This document shows, in pieces, positions 7,102 to 10,778 of a stretch of 10,778 nt of DNA. Origin of the DNA: an archaeon (GTDB taxonomy: Archaea > Nanobdellota > Nanobdellia > Woesearchaeales > JAHJEM01). Position numbers and translations under genes: made by a program. The notes under the pieces are model-generated. The model was not told the origin of the DNA, ran no database searches, and saw nothing but the letters and a program-made list of their open reading frames with translations. The stretch lies in assembly GCA_020057445.1 (NCBI GenBank), contig JAGVFV010000127.1, positions 1 to 10,778 on the forward strand. The letters are read 5' to 3'. The first letter of the stretch is position 1; each line of letters begins with the position of its first letter.

Positions 7102-8055
7102 TTAGTTTGTGTTTTTGGTTGCGGGAAGTGCAGCACTGTAAATTAGTTCTGACTCCCCTCGTATTATTCGATAGACGAATAATGAATCATTATCTTGGCT
7201 TATGAGAATATTTGGTCCGCTGATGAATGTGTTTGCTCGATCTATCGTGGATGGTTTTTTGAGATCTCCTGATTGTTTGGGATGAGTGTGAAATCGAGAA
7301 AAGAAGTCTGGTTCTTCAAGAAGAGCGCTTGAAAATAATTGTGTCGATACTTTCATGAGATCGACTTTGAAGTCTGACAGTGACTTGATGCCCGCGTCAT
7401 AGATTGTTTTTGCTTCTGTCAATTCTATTGCGGCCACTTCTCCAGTTTCTGGATTGAGTATTCCTAATCTTGTGCCTGCAGGAAACGGGTTTGGCGAACT
7501 TTGTATTTGTTGATAGGTGGCCATGAACTGAAGAAGGGTTGTGCCATTGAAACCATAGGATTGGAGTGTGGTATTCTGTGACATGCGATAAAAGAAACGT
7601 TCATGAAGACGAGGATCTAGTTCGAGTAATTCGGCCAGTGCCTCTGCCTCTTGGTAATTGCCATCCACGATATTATCAATTCCTTGGCGGATGAGTTTTG
7701 TGGGATTATTATCGTGTATAGCGAAAACCTCTCCTTTTAATGCAATATAACCGGTTTGTTCGTCATCTGTTGCAGATAATTGTGCGAAATCAGATGCGTG
7801 GTGCCGTACATATTGGACGAATTTTGGGGTGAGTGAGAATGTCTTTTTTTCCAACGTTTCAAGATTATTGACATAGCTAGAAATGTTTTTTTCATCTCCT
7901 ATTATGCTTGGTTTTTGTCGATTCTTGCCGTCTTTAATGGAGTGTTGATACGCATCTATGCGGGCATCCCATCTAGGATCGGCAAGGGAATAGGCTGGTA
8001 AAAGGAGCGTGTGGAGCGCCAGTCCGGTGATGACTATGCGTTTGAGGGGATTCAT
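7102..8055 (-). CDS. Secreted protein with JAMM-like metal motif
   Basis: A 317-residue protein from the ATG at 8055. An upstream in-frame ATG at 8079 is rejected because it falls on the TATA box. A signal peptide (Lys5-Arg6, hydrophobic 7-20) probably ends at SLA25|D26. Near the C terminus are FHTHP (255-259), then PSTID (268-272). The arrangement H256-x-H258-x10-S269-x2-D272 fits the JAMM/MPN+ zinc site (HxH...SxxD) of JAB-type isopeptidases, including the THP and PS residues usual in prokaryotic members. The required Glu might be E99 in an EQTGYIAL strand, as in E.GG.L, but it is unusually far from the HxH, implying a long insert or a degenerate site. A secreted JAMM protein is unusual. 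The gene is AT-richer than its neighbours (about 40% GC in sampled lines against 47-55%). Confidence 0.85.
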   Translation of the reverse strand: MNPLKRIVITGLALHTLLLPAYSLADPRWDARIDAYQHSIKDGKNRQKPSIIGDEKNISSYVNNLETLEKKTFSLTPKFVQYVRHHASDFAQLSATDDEQTGYIALKGEVFAIHDNNPTKLIRQGIDNIVDGNYQEAEALAELLELDPRLHERFFYRMSQNTTLQSYGFNGTTLLQFMATYQQIQSSPNPFPAGTRLGILNPETGEVAAIELTEAKTIYDAGIKSLSDFKVDLMKVSTQLFSSALLEEPDFFSRFHTHPKQSGDLKKPSTIDRANTFISGPNILISQDNDSLFVYRIIRGESELIYSAALPATKNTN

Positions 8056-8078
8056 GCATCTTGAGGAACCGGTTAACA

Positions 8079-8087
8079 TTTATAAAA
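8079..8087 (-). promoter_or_regulatory. TATA box for the gene starting at 8055
   Basis: The minus strand reads TTTTATAAA, centred about 28 bp before the ATG at 8055. This predicts a leaderless or nearly leaderless transcript. No Shine-Dalgarno match lies in between. It probably drives the pair ending at 6685. Confidence 0.65.
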
Positions 8088-8180
8088 GTTTTGTAATTTT
8101 GTTATTTTTTAGTAGTTACATAAAAAGGCAGTTTCAGAAGAGAAGAACAACGAATGAGGGCAGGGTGGAAAAAGTCAAAT

Positions 8181-8188
8181 TTTTTATA
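8181..8188 (+). promoter_or_regulatory. TATA box for pelA
   Basis: The plus strand reads TTTTTATA, centred about 27 bp before the ATG at 8212, so the transcript is predicted to start at the ATG. No Shine-Dalgarno site precedes the ATG, which agrees with leaderless translation. Confidence 0.65.
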
Positions 8189-8211
8189 CGGGCTGCTTCT
8201 TCAGTAGGATC

Positions 8212-9255
8212 ATGAAAGTCATCTATAGGAATCTGAAGGAAGGAGAAGTGAAGGTCCGCGTGGAGAATGTGGATGACCTGTGGTATCTCTCGACCCTGAT
8301 CGATGAGGGAGATGTGGTCAAGGCAGAGACAGAAAGAAAAATAAAGATAGGTGACTCGACCTCAGAAAACACGCGAGTGGTGAGGAAGAAGATGTATCTT
8401 GCATTGACTGTGGAGAAGGTCGAATTCTCTCCTGGCACAAATCAGTTGCGCATCCTTGGCACGATTGTTGAGGGCCCTGATGACATCCCACGAGGCGCGC
8501 ATCACTCGTTCGGTGTCGAAGTGACTGACGAGCTTCGGATCGTGAAGGAGGAATGGTTGTCGTTTCAGCTGGATAAGCTTACAGAGGCAGAGGAGACAAG
8601 CCCGAAGATCCTGATCGTGGTGTTCGACAGAGAGGAGGCCATGTTTGGCATCTTGAAGGCTCAAGGTTTTGAGGTTGTCGCACATCTGAAAGGGGATGTG
8701 GCAAAGAAAGCCATTGATGAGAAAAAGCAAGGGAATTTTTACAAGGACGTCGCAGTCCAGCTTGAGGACTTGGCAAGAAGGTATCAGATTTCTCAGGTCA
8801 TTGCAGGATCTCAGGGTTTTTGGAAAGAGTATCTTGCAAAGGAGATCCCCTCGCCGCTTAAGGACAAGGTCACGTATGCGACGTGTTCTGACGTGAGTGC
8901 TCAAGCTATCAATGAACTTTTAAAAAGGCCCGAACTAAAGACAGTTTTAGAGAAGGACAGAACTGCGAAAGAGGATGCGATCGTCGAGAAAGTCTTGCAG
9001 GCTATCGCAAAGGAGAAGGCAAGCTACGGAATAAAAGAGCTATTGGAAAAGGCAAAAACGGGTTCTGTTCTTGATCTGGTGGTTTCATCTTCGCTCATTC
9101 AGAAGAGCAGGGAGCGGGGATTGTTTAAGGAAGTGGACGGCCTGATGCGTCTTGTGGAAAAGACAGGCGGAAAGGTGCATATCGTCTCCACTGATGCTGC
9201 GATCAAGCGCATCGACGCGCTTGGTGGCTGCGCAGGAGTGCTGCGATGGACGTGA
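8212..9255 (+). CDS. pelA: Pelota (Dom34) ribosome-rescue factor
   Basis: Pelota binds the empty A site of stalled ribosomes and, with aEF1A/ABCE1 in archaea, splits them. The product has 347 residues, the usual archaeal length. The N-terminal Sm-like domain (1-130) has the family features DDLWYL (21-26), NTRVVRKK and GAHHSF (95-100). The central domain (131-250) has ILIVVFDREEA and VIAGSQGF (196-203). The C-terminal L7Ae-like domain (255-347) has VLDLVVSSSLI and ends LGGCAGVLRW, close to the family's usual LGG.AA.LR ending. The GGQ loop of aRF1 is absent, as expected for Pelota. The start coincides with the predicted transcription start. The last ten bases overlap the next gene, implying co-expression with an rRNA methyltransferase. 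Identification is firm. The Trp near the C terminus and the Cys in GGC are small departures. Confidence 0.96.
   Translation: MKVIYRNLKEGEVKVRVENVDDLWYLSTLIDEGDVVKAETERKIKIGDSTSENTRVVRKKMYLALTVEKVEFSPGTNQLRILGTIVEGPDDIPRGAHHSFGVEVTDELRIVKEEWLSFQLDKLTEAEETSPKILIVVFDREEAMFGILKAQGFEVVAHLKGDVAKKAIDEKKQGNFYKDVAVQLEDLARRYQISQVIAGSQGFWKEYLAKEIPSPLKDKVTYATCSDVSAQAINELLKRPELKTVLEKDRTAKEDAIVEKVLQAIAKEKASYGIKELLEKAKTGSVLDLVVSSSLIQKSRERGLFKEVDGLMRLVEKTGGKVHIVSTDAAIKRIDALGGCAGVLRWT
9235..9240 (+). promoter_or_regulatory. Shine-Dalgarno site for the methyltransferase gene, inside pelA
   Basis: GGAGTG lies five bases before the ATG at 9246, within the last codons of pelA. It supports this start and re-initiation on the shared message. 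Confidence 0.6.
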
Positions 9256-10124
9256 AACATGCTGTCCTCGACGTGAATGACCTGCTCATCAGAAAAATCA
9301 AGAAAAAGAAGGAACTCTCTTCTCTGGATGACGAGATCATCAGTAAATACATTCATCAGTGTTACGCAATCTATCCGAAGCTGGAACGATCATTGAGAGA
9401 AAAGAATATCCGCACGGTCGCAAAGAGCAGGGAATTCAATGACGTGGTGAAGTTCGCAAGGAAATCCTTGCGCGAGGTGTATGGCGTCTTCATCATGGAT
9501 GGTTTTGAGAAGAAGAGCGTCGAGATGAGCGATCAGGAGCTCCTCCTGCTGCATCGCTCGACAAAGGAGCGTTGGAACCATTATGCCTATTTTTATCAGG
9601 AGATATTTACGTCGATGAAAGACGATATGACGGGGAAAAAACTGAAGGTGGTGGATCTCGCCTGCGGCCTGAACATCGCATCACACAATGTCCTGGAGAA
9701 GGCCGTGCCTGGCCCGATCGAATATGTCGAGATCGAGGTTGCGAAGGACGATGTCAGGTTCATCGACGAGTACATGAAGGACCGAGACCTGCGGGGAAAG
9801 GCGATCGCACTTGACCTGACGAAGGAGGAGTTCGAGAAGATACCTTTGCATAAAGGCAAGGATGAGTTCCTCGTCTGTTTCCTCTTCAAGCTCATCGACA
9901 CGTTCGAGGCGACGAAGCGCCACACGAGCAAGAAGCTCATCGCATATCTTTCGAAGTTCGCTGATGCGATCATCATCACATTTCCAATGAAAACCATCGG
10001 CGGCAGGAAGGAGATAGAGGAGAACAAGCGCTGGTGGCTCGAGGGATTCCTCACAGCGAACAATATGAAGTTCACGAAGCTTGAGATCGGCGATGAGATG
10101 GTTTTTGTTGTACGGTGTTCTTAA
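9246..10124 (+). CDS. ArmA/Rmt/FmrO-like 16S rRNA methyltransferase
   Basis: A 292-residue protein that, from remembered family sequences, resembles ArmA along its whole length. Residues 5-85 match the helical N-terminal rRNA-binding domain (DLL.KI, LD.EI, LR.VYG). HRSTKER (103-109) matches the family H.ST.ER. DLACGLN (137-143) is the SAM loop (ArmA DFGCGFN, Rmt D.GCGLNP), though the usual Pro after Asn is Ile here. FLFKLI (212-217) corresponds to FLLKML. TFPMKT..G (245-253) and EEN..WW (258-264) match FPIKS..G and EEN..WF. IGDEMVFV (281-288) matches IGNELVYI. Known members methylate N7 of G1405 in the 16S decoding site, blocking 4,6-disubstituted aminoglycosides. Here a native rRNA-modification role seems likelier than resistance. 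The gene overlaps pelA by 10 bp, and its TAA overlaps the convergent racemase stop. Family placement is strong; the target base is inferred. Confidence 0.88.
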   Translation: MDVKHAVLDVNDLLIRKIKKKKELSSLDDEIISKYIHQCYAIYPKLERSLREKNIRTVAKSREFNDVVKFARKSLREVYGVFIMDGFEKKSVEMSDQELLLLHRSTKERWNHYAYFYQEIFTSMKDDMTGKKLKVVDLACGLNIASHNVLEKAVPGPIEYVEIEVAKDDVRFIDEYMKDRDLRGKAIALDLTKEEFEKIPLHKGKDEFLVCFLFKLIDTFEATKRHTSKKLIAYLSKFADAIIITFPMKTIGGRKEIEENKRWWLEGFLTANNMKFTKLEIGDEMVFVVRCS

Positions 10125-10778
10125 TCCTGTTTAAGGGCATAGTCAAGTATCGCTTTTGCGTGGATGGTAGTTGTGTCATACGTTGTCAGATGGACATCTT
10201 CTGGTCTGATGAGGAGAGGGATTTCTGTACAGCCAAGGATGACTCCTTGCGCTCCGTGGTCTTCAAGGTCGCTGATAATCTTGACAAAACCTCTCCTCGC
10301 ATCTGCGGTAATGATGCCGTGGACAAGTTCTTCCCATATGGTTTTTTGGATGTAGTCGCGCCCGTCTTTGTCTGGGATGATGGTGTGGATGTTTTGCTGT
10401 TCGAATGTCTTTTGGAAGAATCCATATTCCATGGTCTGTTTGGTGCCAAGAAGGCCGACGATCTGCAGATTGTCTTTTGCAATAGCATCTGCTGTCACGT
10501 CTGTTATGCTGATGATCTCGATAGGGGAATACTGGCGGATGCGATCGATTGCGATATGACAGGAATTGGATGTGATCGCAGCGAAGTCTGCGCCCGCATA
10601 ATAGAGATCGGTAATCGCGTCGGCCATGGTTCCTGCGAGCGCGTCCCACTTGTGTGCTGAGAGGAGGTCTGCGATGGTCTGCAGGTTGAGGCTGCGGATG
10701 GTGATCTGTGGTCCGTTCCATCCTCCTTCGCGTTTGTTATATGCATCGCAGATCAGCTTATAGTAAGTGATGGTGGAT
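10121..10778 (-). CDS. Asp/Glu racemase family, YgeA-like (5' end cut by window edge)
   Basis: PLP-independent amino-acid racemases of this family use two facing residues to swap the alpha proton of aspartate or glutamate. The visible part has 218 codons plus one base beyond them. The start is missing by about 13 residues, judging by the usual opening (IGLIGGMSWEST), of which ST is the first visible. The motifs LGTKQTME, IWEEL, GAQGVILGCTEIPLLI and the closing D...IHA all match E. coli YgeA. The second catalytic Cys is present in GCTE (codon at about 10232-10230). At the first site the family has C-N-T-x-H, or T-N-T-M-H in YgeA; here it is S-N-S-C-H (Ser codon at 10570-10568). A Met at 10627 is internal, not the start. 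D-amino acid supply or L-Asp/L-Glu racemisation is possible. Close similarity to bacterial YgeA could reflect transfer. Confidence 0.93.
   Translation of the reverse strand, partial: STITYYKLICDAYNKREGGWNGPQITIRSLNLQTIADLLSAHKWDALAGTMADAITDLYYAGADFAAITSNSCHIAIDRIRQYSPIEIISITDVTADAIAKDNLQIVGLLGTKQTMEYGFFQKTFEQQNIHTIIPDKDGRDYIQKTIWEELVHGIITADARRGFVKIISDLEDHGAQGVILGCTEIPLLIRPEDVHLTTYDTTTIHAKAILDYALKQD

Larger units (their letters stand above)
8056..8211. promoter_or_regulatory. Divergent promoter region
   Basis: This 156-bp gap separates two divergent start codons (8055 minus, 8212 plus). It holds one TATA box for each direction near its ends and an AT-rich middle. No gene or RNA signal was found in it. 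Confidence 0.6.

Noticed and set aside
8362..8904. Minus-strand open frame of 180 codons within pelA.
   Set aside because: It is antisense to an unmistakable Pelota gene and shows no recognisable motifs.
8212..9255. Release factor aRF1 as an alternative identity for the Pelota gene.
   Set aside because: There is no GGQ loop or NIKS motif, and the N-terminal Sm-like domain motifs and LGG...LR ending are those of Pelota.
10115..10660. Plus-strand open frame of 181 codons.
   Set aside because: It is antisense to the racemase, whose minus-strand translation matches YgeA motifs throughout.
1..10778. CRISPR arrays, tRNA or rRNA genes, and transposase or phage genes.
   Set aside because: No evenly spaced repeats, cloverleaf-like T-loop sequences, rRNA signatures or transposase motifs were seen on either strand by eye. 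A tRNAscan and ISfinder run would confirm.

Overview
The window looks like part of an archaeal chromosome, most likely from a DPANN lineage near Woesearchaeota/Pacearchaeota. The domain-level call rests on a clear Pelota (Dom34) gene and on archaeal TATA boxes (TTTATA-type) about 26 bp upstream of start codons. The lineage call is weaker: it rests on the style of the small secreted and membrane proteins, not on a marker-gene tree. Coding density is high, with overlapping genes, and no tRNA, rRNA, CRISPR array or insertion sequence was seen.

Positions 1-6455 (minus strand) form a cell-envelope block read right to left. It starts with a signal-anchored protein carrying three jelly-roll-like repeats (6455-5274). 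Next come a five-helix membrane protein with a large outer domain (5262-3418), then three tandem paralogous lipoproteins (3421-2435, 2400-1051, and 879 to beyond the left edge). The first three genes are tightly packed (11-bp gap, then a 4-bp ATGA overlap). The second and third lipoprotein genes each have a TATA box of their own. The layout suggests a membrane-anchored surface complex of unknown job.

Positions 6456-8211 hold a 229-bp spacer with short repeats, a small Tyr-rich secreted protein (7080-6685), and a secreted protein with a JAMM-like metal motif in an AT-richer gene (8055-7102). The latter two form a minus-strand pair. A divergent promoter region (8056-8211) separates them from the plus-strand genes.

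Positions 8212-10124 (plus strand) carry Pelota, the ribosome-rescue factor. It overlaps by 10 bp a methyltransferase that resembles, along its full length, the ArmA/Rmt/Sgm/FmrO family of 16S rRNA m7G1405 methyltransferases. That family is known mainly from aminoglycoside-resistant bacteria and aminoglycoside producers. The pair is the most striking item here: an rRNA decoding-site methyltransferase coupled to a ribosome-rescue factor in an archaeon. Converging on it, and sharing a TTAA stop overlap, is a YgeA-like Asp/Glu racemase (minus strand) that runs off the right edge and has Ser in place of the first catalytic Cys.

Four genes (2400, 6455, 8055, 8212) have TATA boxes placed so that transcripts would begin at or within about 3 nt of the start codon, i.e. 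leaderless mRNAs. The lipoprotein gene at 879 instead has a short leader with a good Shine-Dalgarno sequence.
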